Origin: Stutzerimonas stutzeri
GTDB taxonomy: Bacteria; Pseudomonadota; Gammaproteobacteria; Pseudomonadales; Pseudomonadaceae
Assembly: GCF_015291885.1 (NCBI RefSeq)
Contig: NZ_CP036186.1
Location: forward strand, 4,540,001-4,604,000
Direction of reading: 5' to 3'
Length of the DNA: 64,000 nt
The translations under genes were made by a program, and so were the position numbers. Positions 34,200 to 43,577 of the stretch are shown in pieces (position 1 is the first letter of the stretch; every line of letters starts with the position of its first letter). The notes under the pieces are model-generated. The model was given only the letters and a program-made list of their open reading frames with translations. It searched no databases and was not told where the DNA came from.

Positions 34200-37100
34200 T
34201 CAGCTCGCGTCCTCATCCTCTTCGTTGCGTTTCATGCGGCGCTGCAGAGCCGTGTAATAGAGCGCAGGCAATACCAGCAGCGTCAGTGCTGTCGAGGACA
34301 GGATGCCGCCAATGACCACGGTCGCCAGAGGCCGTTGGACTTCCGCGCCGGTCCCTGTGGCCAACGCCATTGGGACGAAGCCGAGCGACGCCACCAGCGC
34401 TGTCATCAGGACTGGGCGCAATCGCACCAGTGCGCCCTCACGCACAGCCTCGGATAAAGGCCGGCCTTCCTCTAGCAATCCTTTAATGAAAGCAATCATC
34501 ACCAGTCCGTTGAGTACTGCCACACCCGACAACGCGATGAACCCGACGCCAGCGGAAATTGAGAGGGGAATGTCCCGGAGCCAGAGTGCAAGAATTCCCC
34601 CAGTAAGCGCGAACGGAATGCCAGTGAAGACGACCAGCCCATCGCGCAGTGTGTTGAACATCATGAACAGCAGCACGAAGACCAGCAGTAAGGCGACTGG
34701 GACGACCAGCTGCAGGCGCTTGGCGGCAGCCTGCAGCTGCTCGAACTGCCCACCCCACGTCGTCCAGTAACCGGGCGGTACCGGGTTTCGTTCAGCGATT
34801 GCTGCAGACGCATCTTGGACGAAACTGCCAATGTCACGCCCTCGAACGTTGGCGCTTACCACCACCAGACGCTTGCCATCCTCACGGCTGATCTGATTCG
34901 GGCCCAGCACGAATTCCAGCGTGGCAACCTCAGCCAGCGGGATAAAGTCGATTCGGTCGTTGGCAGCACCCGCTACCGCTGGCACCGGAATCGGCAGGCG
35001 AGCCAGCACATCCGGATCGGCACGCAGCGTATCGGAAAGACGAACAACGATGTCGAAACGACGGTCACCCTCAAAAAAGGTTCCGGCTTCCCGTCCGCCA
35101 ATCGCGGCGGCGACGGTATCCTGCACATCGCCGATGTTGAGCCCGAAGCGTGCCGCCTTGTCACGATCCACATTGACGCTCAGCAATGGGAGGCCCGTCG
35201 TCTGCTCCACTTTAACTTCGGAAGCGCCTGGTACGTCTTGCAATATCGCCGCGATGTCATCAGCTGTTTTGTTGAGAACATCCATATCGTCCCCGAACAC
35301 CTTAACGGCCACATCGCTGCGAACTCCGGAAATTAGCTCGTTAAAGCGTAACTGGATCGGCTGAGACATCTCATAGTTGCTGCCCGGCACAGATGCGGCC
35401 GCCTTTTGGATGTCCTCAATGAGCTGCTCGCGGGATTTGTCCGGATCTGGCCATTCTTCCTTGGGCTTGAGCATCACATAGCTGTCCGAAATATTCGGCG
35501 GCATCGGGTCAGCCGCGATCTCGGCGGTGCCGGTTCGGGCAAATGTACGCTTGACCTCCGGGACCTGCTCGGCAATTGCCTTTTCCAGCCGCTGCTGCAT
35601 ATCCACGGATTGGGAGAGGCTGGTCCCTGGAACGCGCAGAGCTTGAAGCGCAAAATCACCCTCGCTAAGGCTCGGAATGAACTCGCTACCCATTCGCATC
35701 ACCAGCAGGGCAGACAGCAGCACGCTAGCGACGGCGCCACTGAATACCAATGTGCGATGACGCATGACCCAGTCGAGCACGGGCGCATAGCCATTGCGCG
35801 CCGCGCGCATCAGGCGGTTGTCCTTCTCTTGCACCTTACCGGTGACAAAAAGCGCAACAGCAGCGGGCACGAAGGTGACCGATAGAATCATGGCACCCAA
35901 CAGTGCGATTACCACGGTGAATGCCATGGGGTGGAACATCTTCCCCTCGACACCAGTGAGCGCAAAGATGGGCAGGTAGACCACCATGATGATCAGCTGG
36001 CCGTAGATGAGCGGACGCCGTGCCTCCTTGGCCGCCGCGAATACTTCGTGGAAACGCTCGCTACGGGTCAGAATCCTGCCATGTTTTTCCTGCGCGTGGG
36101 CAAGCCGGCGGATGGCGTTTTCGACGATGACCACCGCACCGTCGACGATGATGCCGAAGTCGAGAGCCCCTAGGCTCATGAGGTTGGCACTGACTTTGTT
36201 GGTGGCCATGCCGGTGAAGGTGAACAGCATGGACAACGGGATGACCATTGCTGTGATCAGGGCTGCACGCAGGTTGCCGAGGAAGAGAAACAGCACGGCG
36301 ATAACCAGGATCGCGCCTTCGATCAGGTTCTTGCGAACCGTGGCGATTGCCTTGTCTACGAGGTCGGTCCGGTCATAGACCGTTATCGCGCTTACGCCTT
36401 TTGGCAGGTTCTGGTTGATAATCTCCAAGCGCTGCGCGACGGCCTGCGACACGCTACGGCTATTTTCTCCTACCAGCATGAACGCGGTCCCAAGGACCAC
36501 CTCGCGTCCATTGTCGGTGGCTGCCCCTGAACGCAGCTCACGACCGATCCCCACTTCGGCAATATCGCGAACCCGCACGGGCGCGCCGCCTGCGTTGCTC
36601 AGGACGATATTGCCAATGTCCGCGGGGGAGCCGAGCTGGCCAGGTGTGCGGATCGACAACTGTTCGCCGTTACGCTCAATGAAGCCGGCGCCGACGTTGG
36701 CATTGTTGCGCTCAAGCGCAACGACGAGCTGTTCCAGAGTGATTCGGTAAGCGACCATGAGCTTCGGGTCGGGCGCGACCTGATACTCTTTGGCGAAGCC
36801 ACCGATTGTGTTGATCTCGGCAACCCCTCGAACGTTTCGCAGCTGCGGCTTGATGATCCAGTCCTGGATTTCGCGCAGGTCCGTCGGCGTGTAGGGCTGA
36901 CCATCAGCACGGCGCGCCTCGGGCTCTGCCTCGACCGTCCAGAGGAAAATTTCCCCCAGGCCCGTGGAGATGGGACCGAGGGTGACCTCCACGCCCTGCG
37001 GAAGCTCATTACTCGCGGCCTGCAGCCGTTCACTCACAAGTTGCCGAGCGAAATAGAGATCGGTGCCATCGTCAAAGATCACGGTGATCTGAGCGAACCC

Positions 37101-37364
37101 GGAGCGCGACAATGAACGTGTCTGGCGCAGGTGGGGCAAGCCGGCCATCGCCGTCTCGATGGGGAAGGTAACGCGTTGCTCGGTTTCAAGCGGCGACGCG
37201 CCTGGGACTGCGGCGTTAATTTGAACCTGTACATTGGTGATGTCGGGCACAGCGTCGATGGGCAAGTGCTGGTAGCTATAAACCCCGACGCCGGCCATGC
37301 CCAAGACCGCGAGCAGCACTAGCCAGCGCTGCTCGATGGCGAAGCGAAGAATACGTTCGAACAT
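34200..37364 (-). CDS. czcA: CzcA-type RND heavy-metal efflux pump
   Basis: A 1054-residue inner-membrane proton antiporter of the HME-RND family, the pump of a tripartite Co/Zn/Cd exporter. It has the typical N-terminus (FAIEQRWLVLLAVLGMAGVG) and two periplasmic loops of about 300 residues, after helix 1 and helix 7. Helix 4 carries the proton-relay pattern LGALDFGIIVDGAVVIVENA, the D-F-G-x-x-x-D-G signature of divalent-cation HME pumps. It is the last gene of the leftward czcCBA operon, 19 bp after czcB. Selectivity among Zn, Cd and Co is not settled by eye. Confidence 0.95.
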   Translation of the reverse strand: MFERILRFAIEQRWLVLLAVLGMAGVGVYSYQHLPIDAVPDITNVQVQINAAVPGASPLETEQRVTFPIETAMAGLPHLRQTRSLSRSGFAQITVIFDDGTDLYFARQLVSERLQAASNELPQGVEVTLGPISTGLGEIFLWTVEAEPEARRADGQPYTPTDLREIQDWIIKPQLRNVRGVAEINTIGGFAKEYQVAPDPKLMVAYRITLEQLVVALERNNANVGAGFIERNGEQLSIRTPGQLGSPADIGNIVLSNAGGAPVRVRDIAEVGIGRELRSGAATDNGREVVLGTAFMLVGENSRSVSQAVAQRLEIINQNLPKGVSAITVYDRTDLVDKAIATVRKNLIEGAILVIAVLFLFLGNLRAALITAMVIPLSMLFTFTGMATNKVSANLMSLGALDFGIIVDGAVVIVENAIRRLAHAQEKHGRILTRSERFHEVFAAAKEARRPLIYGQLIIMVVYLPIFALTGVEGKMFHPMAFTVVIALLGAMILSVTFVPAAVALFVTGKVQEKDNRLMRAARNGYAPVLDWVMRHRTLVFSGAVASVLLSALLVMRMGSEFIPSLSEGDFALQALRVPGTSLSQSVDMQQRLEKAIAEQVPEVKRTFARTGTAEIAADPMPPNISDSYVMLKPKEEWPDPDKSREQLIEDIQKAAASVPGSNYEMSQPIQLRFNELISGVRSDVAVKVFGDDMDVLNKTADDIAAILQDVPGASEVKVEQTTGLPLLSVNVDRDKAARFGLNIGDVQDTVAAAIGGREAGTFFEGDRRFDIVVRLSDTLRADPDVLARLPIPVPAVAGAANDRIDFIPLAEVATLEFVLGPNQISREDGKRLVVVSANVRGRDIGSFVQDASAAIAERNPVPPGYWTTWGGQFEQLQAAAKRLQLVVPVALLLVFVLLFMMFNTLRDGLVVFTGIPFALTGGILALWLRDIPLSISAGVGFIALSGVAVLNGLVMIAFIKGLLEEGRPLSEAVREGALVRLRPVLMTALVASLGFVPMALATGTGAEVQRPLATVVIGGILSSTALTLLVLPALYYTALQRRMKRNEEDEDAS

Positions 37365-37383
37365 GAGTTAGGTATCCGGAGGA

Positions 37384-38691
37384 TCAGTGAACGTGCTCGG
37401 CGGAGCCTTTGCCGAGTTCGGATTTCAGGATGAAGCTGCCAGCGGTCGCGATCTGTTGGCCGGCCTGCAATCCGTCACGAATTTCCACGCGATTTTCGTC
37501 GCGCTGGCCCAGCGAGACCGGGTGCGCTTGGAAGCCGTGCGGCGTGCGAACGAAAACCGTCGGCGCGTTTTCGACGGTGTGGACCGCCTCGACTGGAACC
37601 GTGACCGGAACACTACGGCCGTCGGCGCTAACTCGGACCGTCACGAAAAGACCGGGACGCCAAGCTCCATCGGGGTTGGCCAGGGTCACGCGGGCTGTCG
37701 CGGCACGCGTCTGCTCGCCCAGCAGGCTGCCCACATGGGCGACCTTACCCATTGTTCGCACCCCTAGCTCGCCGGCAACAACTTCGACTTCTCGGCCGAC
37801 GGTTACGCGCATCAAATCACGGGCAGGTACGCTGAACGTGGCCCAAACCCGCGACAAATCAGTCAGAGTGAAGACGCTGGTCGTTTCATCTGCACGTTCG
37901 CCCAGCACAATATGCTTCTCGACGACGACTGCATCGAAAGGTGCACGGAGCTCGTAGCGATTGCCCACACCGGAGTCACTTCCGCCGCCCAGCGCCCGTG
38001 TTTTTTCCTGGGCATTACGCAAGTCGATTTCTGCTACGCGCAGGCTCTGCTGGGCCTGCAAATAGTCCTGTTCTGCAGAGATACGCTCCTGCCACAGAGT
38101 GCGCTCACGCTCGAACAAGATGCGAGCCAGTCGGAGGCGCTGCTCGGCGGCAGCCAGCTCACTACGCTGTTCGGACAGCTGCTGGCTGGCGATAACCGCC
38201 AGCAACTGGCCCTTCTTCACCTGGTCACCCAGGTTGACCGAAACAGATTCGACAACGCCTGCCACACGGGGCACGACATGCGCCGTGCGGTCTTCGTCGA
38301 AACGCAGCTCGCCCGGCAGGGAAACGGACGAGCCGATCTCGGCTGGTCCGACCTTGCTTAGCTGAATGCCTGCGGCACGTATTTGCTCCTCAGATAGCTC
38401 AATTTCACCTTCGGCGTGCTCTTCGTTGCCGTGCTCGTCCTCCTCACCGCCATGACCGCTTTCGTCACCATGGCCGTGGTCATCGCCTTCAGCGCCATGA
38501 CCATCTTCGTCCCCATGGTCGTCCTTGGATTTCTCTTGACCGCTTTCTCCATCCTCATGCGCATGGCCATCCTCGGCGTGCTCAGCCTTGTTATCGCTGG
38601 CCTGTGCGTCAAGAACGAAGCCTTGTCTTACGCCAATGCCTGTCAGCAGTACCAAAGTGACCGCCAGAGCGATTCCCGTCTGTTTTTTCAT
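37384..38691 (-). CDS. czcB: CzcB-type periplasmic adaptor of the RND pump
   Basis: A membrane fusion protein of about 435 residues that links CzcA to CzcC. After the signal or anchor (MKKQTGIALAVTLVLLTGIG) comes an extreme His/Asp/Glu-rich stretch of about 60 residues (residues 35-95, with repeats such as DDHGHGDESGHGGEEDEHG) that probably binds metal. A lipoyl/coiled-coil hairpin domain and beta-barrel follow. I prefer the ATG at 38691, preceded by GGGGAG, though an ATG at 38736 overlaps the czcC stop as ATGA and would add 15 residues. Confidence 0.92.
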   Translation of the reverse strand: MKKQTGIALAVTLVLLTGIGVRQGFVLDAQASDNKAEHAEDGHAHEDGESGQEKSKDDHGDEDGHGAEGDDHGHGDESGHGGEEDEHGNEEHAEGEIELSEEQIRAAGIQLSKVGPAEIGSSVSLPGELRFDEDRTAHVVPRVAGVVESVSVNLGDQVKKGQLLAVIASQQLSEQRSELAAAEQRLRLARILFERERTLWQERISAEQDYLQAQQSLRVAEIDLRNAQEKTRALGGGSDSGVGNRYELRAPFDAVVVEKHIVLGERADETTSVFTLTDLSRVWATFSVPARDLMRVTVGREVEVVAGELGVRTMGKVAHVGSLLGEQTRAATARVTLANPDGAWRPGLFVTVRVSADGRSVPVTVPVEAVHTVENAPTVFVRTPHGFQAHPVSLGQRDENRVEIRDGLQAGQQIATAGSFILKSELGKGSAEHVH

Positions 38692-38732
38692 GCAAGCTCC
38701 CCCACCGCCAATACGTAATGGCGGCGTTTCGG

Positions 38733-39968
38733 TCATTCGAAGGTAGTGGTAGGTCCGTACAGCCGCTCGATACGCGCCCAGGCGTCGACCACGGCTTGCA
38801 ATGACTGCAGATAGCGCGTGCGTGCATCGATCAGCGCACGCTGGGCGTCGAGTACGTCGAGGAACGCGAAGCGGCCCAGGCTGAAGCCACGTGTGGCCGC
38901 TTCCACGGTTCGCTGTCCTGCCGGCAGAATCCGGATGCGTATCTCCTCGACGTCCGCACGTGCGGTGCGCCAGTCGCGCAGGGCCTGTTGGATCTCCGCA
39001 CGCACACGCAGCTCGGCCGCATTGCGACGATCACGCGCCTGTTCCGCCCGCCGTGCGGCCGCCAGAACATTGCCTTGGTTACGATCAAACAAAGGCAGCG
39101 GAACAGACAGGCCGACGAGGTTGATGCGTTCACGCTCGATTTCGTCGTACTGGCTACCGATACTGACGCTTATGTTCGGGTAGCGCTGGCTGCGTTCAAG
39201 CCCCAGCTCGGCTTCACTCAAGGCCACTTGGCGCAGAGCTCTACGCATATCGGCACTCTCACGCACGCGCGCCAGGAGTGCAGATTCGCTAGGCACCTCT
39301 GGCAGGTGTTCGAAACTGCCCATCAAATCGCCAAAATCCGGTGCGTCGGTCCCGAGCATGCGCGCTAGCATCTGGCGAGCGTTGTCCCATTCTTGTCGTG
39401 CTCGCCGCAGGTCCAGTTGTACGGTCGCCAGCTGCATGTCGGCTCGCGTCGCCTCCACCGGCGAAACTTTTCCGGCATCGACCTGTGCGTCGGCGACCTT
39501 AGCAGCCCGTTCGGCCAATGACAGAGAGGCCTCGGCCAGTCGCATGCCTTCTTGCGCACGCAAGGCCGCGAAGAATGCCTGGATCACATCTGCACGCAAC
39601 CCCTGACGCCGAACGTCGAGGTCGGCATCCACCATCGATCGATTTGCGTCCGCCACACCGATTCGAGCGCCGCGCTTGCCACCTAACTCGATTGGCTGTG
39701 TGATCGTGATTGAGCGAGTCTGGCGATCGGACTGAGTGTCTTCCACCTCGAATCCTAATTCCGGATTTGGAATGGCCCCAGCCTGGCGGCGCAGCCCGCT
39801 CGCGATACCTATCTCTGCCCGCGCGGCGGAGAATTCTGGGTTGCGTTCATACGCAAGGGACACGGCTCGCTCCAGTGTCAGACCGTCTTGCGCGCCCACC
39901 TCAAGCGACATCAGTGCCAGCCCAAGCAGGCCGCTGGCAAGCAGATACAAGCGTTTCTTTTGGTACAT
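38733..39968 (-). CDS. czcC: CzcC-type outer-membrane channel of the RND pump
   Basis: A TolC-family outer-membrane factor of about 411 residues, first gene of the czcCBA operon. It has a signal peptide (KRLYLLASGLLGLALMSLEV, cleavage near VGA), then two duplicated helical halves, typified by LTLERAVSLAYERNPEFSAA and the GKVSPVEATRADMQLATVQL segment. The start at 39968 (MYQKKRLYLL) is preferred over the ATG three codons earlier. It diverges from the oprD-like gene across a region holding two CzcR-type boxes. Confidence 0.92.
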   Translation of the reverse strand: MYQKKRLYLLASGLLGLALMSLEVGAQDGLTLERAVSLAYERNPEFSAARAEIGIASGLRRQAGAIPNPELGFEVEDTQSDRQTRSITITQPIELGGKRGARIGVADANRSMVDADLDVRRQGLRADVIQAFFAALRAQEGMRLAEASLSLAERAAKVADAQVDAGKVSPVEATRADMQLATVQLDLRRARQEWDNARQMLARMLGTDAPDFGDLMGSFEHLPEVPSESALLARVRESADMRRALRQVALSEAELGLERSQRYPNISVSIGSQYDEIERERINLVGLSVPLPLFDRNQGNVLAAARRAEQARDRRNAAELRVRAEIQQALRDWRTARADVEEIRIRILPAGQRTVEAATRGFSLGRFAFLDVLDAQRALIDARTRYLQSLQAVVDAWARIERLYGPTTTFE

Positions 39969-40100
39969 ACGCAACACTGCCGGGCAGTGCCCCCTTTATT
40001 GTCGATCGCGTTTCTCCAGCCGCGCTAAACCGGCCAGATAGCTGATGGGTAAACGGCGGTGACTTTATATAAGGGCGGATATCGACCGGGTGACCGCAAC

Positions 40101-40116
40101 ATTACGAATTTGTAAT
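40101..40116. promoter_or_regulatory. CzcR-type box in the czcC/oprD divergent promoter
   Basis: ATTACGAATTTGTAAT, the best palindromic example of the island motif. It lies 132 bp from the czcC start and 160 bp from the porin start, so it could control both. Confidence 0.75.
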
Positions 40117-40147
40117 CCACGGAATGCTTGCGGTTGCGTCGCTACAG

Positions 40148-40163
40148 ATTACAAGATCGTCAT
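40148..40163. promoter_or_regulatory. Second CzcR-type box in the czcC/oprD spacer
   Basis: Read on the minus strand it is ATGACGATCTTGTAAT, close to the box at 33557. It lies 31 bp downstream of the box at 40101 on the porin side. Confidence 0.55.
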
Positions 40164-40275
40164 TTGCCGCTAATCCTGCGGTCATTTGTAGGGGGAGATC
40201 ATGGCCAAGCGCTAAAAACAAAAAGGCAAGAGACGTCATTCGAACGCTGACATGCCGTATATCAGGAGCATCATC

Positions 40276-41598
40276 ATGAGCAAAAAGGCCGCCCTTTCAC
40301 TGACAGCCCTTTCATTGGCACTGGGCGGCGCCCCGGTCTTTGCCCAGTCGGAAACAGCAGCGGAGGGCTTCATCGAAGGCAGCACGCTATCGCTGATCAA
40401 TCGCAACTTTTATTTCAATCGAGATTTCCGCGACGGTGAGAACGCAACCGGCAATGGCTACTCTGAGGAATGGGCTCACGGGCTGATGGCCTTCTTCGAG
40501 TCCGGATATACCCAAGGCTCGGTGGGGATCGGCGTCGACGCCTTCGCCATGCTCGGCCTCAAGCTCGATTCTGGATCAGGACGTTCCGGTGCTGGCGGAA
40601 CCGTCGATCTTCTCCCCTACAATAGCGCCGGCGATGCCGAGGATGACTTTTCTCGAGTAGGGGGGGCCGTGAAAGCACGGTTCTTGGGCACCGAGATCAA
40701 GGCAGGCGATGTATTTCCCGCTACTCCTGTCGTGCACTTTGGTGACGCACGGCTGCTGCCGGAGTCTTTCAAGGGTGTCACCGTTGTGAACAACTCGCTG
40801 GACGACCTCACCCTCCAGGGCGGCCGCCTGCACGCGATGAGCCAGCCCAATACCAGCAACACGAACGATGACTTCGTCACGTTTTATGGCGGCGGCGTCG
40901 ACTCGCCTTGGCTCGGCTACGCAGGCGGCGACTATAGCGTGAACGAAAACCTCAGTCTTAGCCTGTATACCAGCCGGCTGAAGGATGCCTGGGATCAACA
41001 TTATTTCGGTGTCTCGGCCACCTATCCGCTTTCCGATGCCGTCGTGCTGCTGGGCAGCTTCAACTACTACAAGGCAACCGACGAAGGTCGGAAATTGCTG
41101 GGCGAGTTTAACAACAGCATCTGGAGTTCCAGTCTGGGTGTCGCCTTCGGCGCGCACACCGTCACGGCGTCGTATCAGCGAAACAACGGTAACAACGACT
41201 TTGACTACTTGCGCCAAGCGGACTCGATCTACCTGAATAACTCCATCCAGTACAGCGATTTCAACTCACCTAAAGAGCAGTCCTGGATGCTGCGTTATGA
41301 CCTGAACATGGCGGGTTACGGCATACCTGGGCTTACGTTCATGACTCGCTACGCCCGCGGCTGGGGCGCCGATTACAGCAACGCAAATGAGGTATATATG
41401 CGCCAAGACGATAACGGCGCGCCTCTGTCCGGACAGAAGCGCTGGGAACGCGACGTCGAAGCACGCTACGTTGTACAGACAGGCTCGTTCAAGGACCTCT
41501 CTCTGCGGGTGCGCCAGGCTACAACACGGGCGACTGCTTTCGAGTCCGACCTCAATGAGGTTCGATTCATCGCCGAGTACCCGCTCTCGATCCTGTGA
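40276..41598 (+). CDS. OprD-family outer-membrane porin
   Basis: A 440-residue porin with a signal peptide (MSKKAALSLTALSLALGGAP, cleavage near FAQ). The mature protein begins GFIEGSTLSLINRNFYFNRD, the OprD-family N-terminal strand, and ends on a hydrophobic strand RFIAEYPLSIL. OprD channels carry amino acids, small acids or metal-related solutes. The ATG at 40276 has AGGAG at a good distance. It diverges from czcCBA and shares CzcR-type boxes with it. In P. aeruginosa CzcR also controls oprD (known), so co-regulation here is plausible. Its terminator has been pushed away by IS copy 2. Confidence 0.9.
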   Translation: MSKKAALSLTALSLALGGAPVFAQSETAAEGFIEGSTLSLINRNFYFNRDFRDGENATGNGYSEEWAHGLMAFFESGYTQGSVGIGVDAFAMLGLKLDSGSGRSGAGGTVDLLPYNSAGDAEDDFSRVGGAVKARFLGTEIKAGDVFPATPVVHFGDARLLPESFKGVTVVNNSLDDLTLQGGRLHAMSQPNTSNTNDDFVTFYGGGVDSPWLGYAGGDYSVNENLSLSLYTSRLKDAWDQHYFGVSATYPLSDAVVLLGSFNYYKATDEGRKLLGEFNNSIWSSSLGVAFGAHTVTASYQRNNGNNDFDYLRQADSIYLNNSIQYSDFNSPKEQSWMLRYDLNMAGYGIPGLTFMTRYARGWGADYSNANEVYMRQDDNGAPLSGQKRWERDVEARYVVQTGSFKDLSLRVRQATTRATAFESDLNEVRFIAEYPLSIL

Positions 41599-41678
41599 AG
41601 CACTACGAGCAACACCACATCTTCTTTTTGTGCTCCCTTGGTTTCGGCGATTTTCAAGGTAGTTGTCGCGTGAGCGTG

Positions 41679-42728
41679 TCACGCTGCCTTTGATGTTTGC
41701 TGCAGTACCGCTTCCCGCTCAGGGTTCAGGCACACGATCGGTGCCAGTGACCAGTTCCTGATGTCGCCGCTCCAGCGCTCCGGGTACCGTGCGCGTGCCG
41801 CCTCGTACAGCTCGATACGCTTGCGCAGCAGCTCTTCCGCTTGGCCGGTATGTCGCTGCGCCGGGGTCACGAACTTCAGGGCGCTGTGGCGATGTTCATG
41901 GTTGTACCAGTCCACGAAGCGGTTCACCCAGCTCCTGGCCTGCTCCAGCGTGTCGAAGGGCCGCTCCGGCCACAGCGGGCAGTACTTCGCCGTGCGGAAC
42001 AGGGCCTCGGCATAGGCGTTGTCATTGCTCACCCGCGGGCGGCTGAACGAGGGCATCACACCCAGGTTCTGCATGGCCGCCAGCATGGTCGAGCCCTTCA
42101 TCGCGCTGCCGTTGTCCGAGTGCAGTACCAGCGGCTGGCCTGCCCGCTGTTCACGTAGGCAGGCCTGGCGTAGCAGCTGGGCGGCCTGCTCGGCGCTTTC
42201 ACTTTCATGCACCTCGTTGGCCACCAGCTTGCGGCTGTAGACGTCCTTGATCATGTACCAGTAGAAGTAACGGCCCTTGACCGTGGTCGGCAGCCAGGTG
42301 ATGTCCCAGCACCACAGCTGGTTCGGGCCGTCGGCCACATGGGTCGTCAGCGCTCGTTTCACCGGTGGGCGACTGCGGCCGCGCGGATGCTGCTGTTCGG
42401 CTTCCTTCAGCACCCGGTAGAAGGTCGACTCCGAGGCCAGCCAGGTGCCCTGATCGGCCAGCCGCGCCACGATCTGCTGCGGCGGCAGGCTGGCAAACTC
42501 GGGCTGGTTGGCGGCCTCCAGCACGCGGCGGCGCTCTTGCGGACTCAGCTTGTTGGCCGGCTCAGCTCGTTGTGCCGAAGGACGCCGATCCTCCGGGCAG
42601 TGCTGCCAGCGCTGCAGGCTGCGCAACGACAGGCCCAGTTCGGCGCAGGCCTGCGCCCGCCGCGCTCCCGCCGCCACGGCTTCCTCGATCAACTGCAGGG
42701 TTTCACGGCGATCCGGGGCGCTGATCAT
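41679..42728 (-). CDS. IS3-family transposase OrfB (copy 2)
   Basis: 349 residues, the same protein as in copy 1. The DDE residues (WDITW, HSDNGS, NAYAEALF) are intact, and its ATG overlaps the OrfA stop. It should be active in trans on all three copies. Confidence 0.92.
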   Translation of the reverse strand: MISAPDRRETLQLIEEAVAAGARRAQACAELGLSLRSLQRWQHCPEDRRPSAQRAEPANKLSPQERRRVLEAANQPEFASLPPQQIVARLADQGTWLASESTFYRVLKEAEQQHPRGRSRPPVKRALTTHVADGPNQLWCWDITWLPTTVKGRYFYWYMIKDVYSRKLVANEVHESESAEQAAQLLRQACLREQRAGQPLVLHSDNGSAMKGSTMLAAMQNLGVMPSFSRPRVSNDNAYAEALFRTAKYCPLWPERPFDTLEQARSWVNRFVDWYNHEHRHSALKFVTPAQRHTGQAEELLRKRIELYEAARARYPERWSGDIRNWSLAPIVCLNPEREAVLQQTSKAA

Positions 42729-43246
42729 TCGTCCTCGTCCTTCCCCCAGAGCGCCTCGGCTTTTTTTCGCAACACCAGCAGGGCCGCGGTTTCTGCCAGC
42801 GCCGCATCCTTGCGCCGCAGCTCACGCTCCAGCTGCTTGATGCGCTTCTTCGCGGCCTTTTCCTCTTCGCGCTCGCGCCGGGTCTTGCTTGGCTGAACCG
42901 AGCCGTTGGCCTGCTCGCAGGCTTCGCGCCAGGCCTTAATCTGCTCGACATACAGGCCTTTGCGCCGGCAGTACTCCGCCAGCTCGGCCGCATTGAGGCT
43001 GGCGCTTTCCAGCACCACCCGAAACTTGTCCTGGCTCGACCACTGGTCGGCCTGCTGTCCATCTCCCGGCACCACTGCTCCCGCTGCTCTGGCCTGTTTG
43101 CGCCAAGCATACAGGGTGGCATCGGTAATGCCTGTCGCTTCCACCAGCTCCGGCACCGTCCGGTTCAAGGGCGGCATCATTTGCCGCACCACCCACTCCC
43201 GATGCTCTATCGAATAACGCGCCACACGGCTCTCACTTCCGCCCAC
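42725..43246 (-). CDS. IS3-family transposase OrfA (copy 2)
   Basis: 173 residues, the same protein as in copy 1: helix-turn-helix plus a C-terminal coiled coil. GTG start. Confidence 0.88.
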   Translation of the reverse strand: MGGSESRVARYSIEHREWVVRQMMPPLNRTVPELVEATGITDATLYAWRKQARAAGAVVPGDGQQADQWSSQDKFRVVLESASLNAAELAEYCRRKGLYVEQIKAWREACEQANGSVQPSKTRREREEEKAAKKRIKQLERELRRKDAALAETAALLVLRKKAEALWGKDEDE

Positions 43247-43315
43247 CGACCAAGACTCATCGAATCAACTCACACGACAACTATCCTGACGCGGCGGGGT
43301 TTGAAGATGTGTTTC

Positions 43316-43340
43316 AGGCGCCCGTAGGGCGCCTTTTTTT
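43316..43340 (+). terminator. Terminator, probably that of the oprD-like gene, displaced by IS copy 2
   Basis: AGGCGCCC pairs with GGGCGCCT across GTA, followed by a T-tract. It lies 18 bp right of the IS. Without the IS it would stand about 65 bp past the porin stop. Confidence 0.85.
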
Positions 43341-43387
43341 GCTTAAGTGCACCTCCTTGCGCTGCGGGCCAACCAAATGACCGGTAG

Positions 43388-43403
43388 ATTACAAATTTGC
43401 AAG
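43388..43403. promoter_or_regulatory. CzcR-type box upstream of czcR
   Basis: ATTACAAATTTGCAAG, matching the island motif except in the right half-site. It suggests autoregulation of czcR. Confidence 0.55.
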
Positions 43404-43502
43404 ACAGCCCCGCAGGACTTTTACCGCGTTAAAGTGCTTCCCGCTTCCCTGTGCAGGTCATTTCGCCTCTGCCTTTCACCCTAGAGCCAAGCCTCTTTCG
43501 TC

Positions 43503-43534
43503 TTGACCCTATAGTTACTACATGGATTATTTTT
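43503..43534 (+). promoter_or_regulatory. CadR-type (MerR-family) promoter in front of czcR
   Basis: TTGACC and TATTTT are separated by 20 bp, the over-long spacer typical of MerR-family promoters. The spacer holds the imperfect palindrome CCCTATAGTTACTACATGG. It is nearly identical to the promoter of the CDF gene beside cadR (50959-50990). It lies 44 bp upstream of the czcR start. Confidence 0.8.
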
Positions 43535-43577
43535 GGTTCCGCTTACCACGCACCTCCTTACCGAGTTACCTGAAAAC

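Larger units (their letters stand above)
41645..43298 (-). mobile_element. 1654-bp IS3-family element, copy 2
   Basis: The same ends and genes as copies 1 and 3. Flanked by a 4-bp GTTT duplication (41641-41644 and 43299-43302). It landed between the porin stop (41598) and the hairpin at 43316 that looks like the porin's terminator. Confidence 0.93.

Noticed and set aside
38416..38718. A hydrophobic 100-codon frame that looks like a membrane protein
   Set aside because: It is the antisense of the His/Asp-rich repeat region and signal peptide of czcB; the hydrophobicity is a by-product of that composition.
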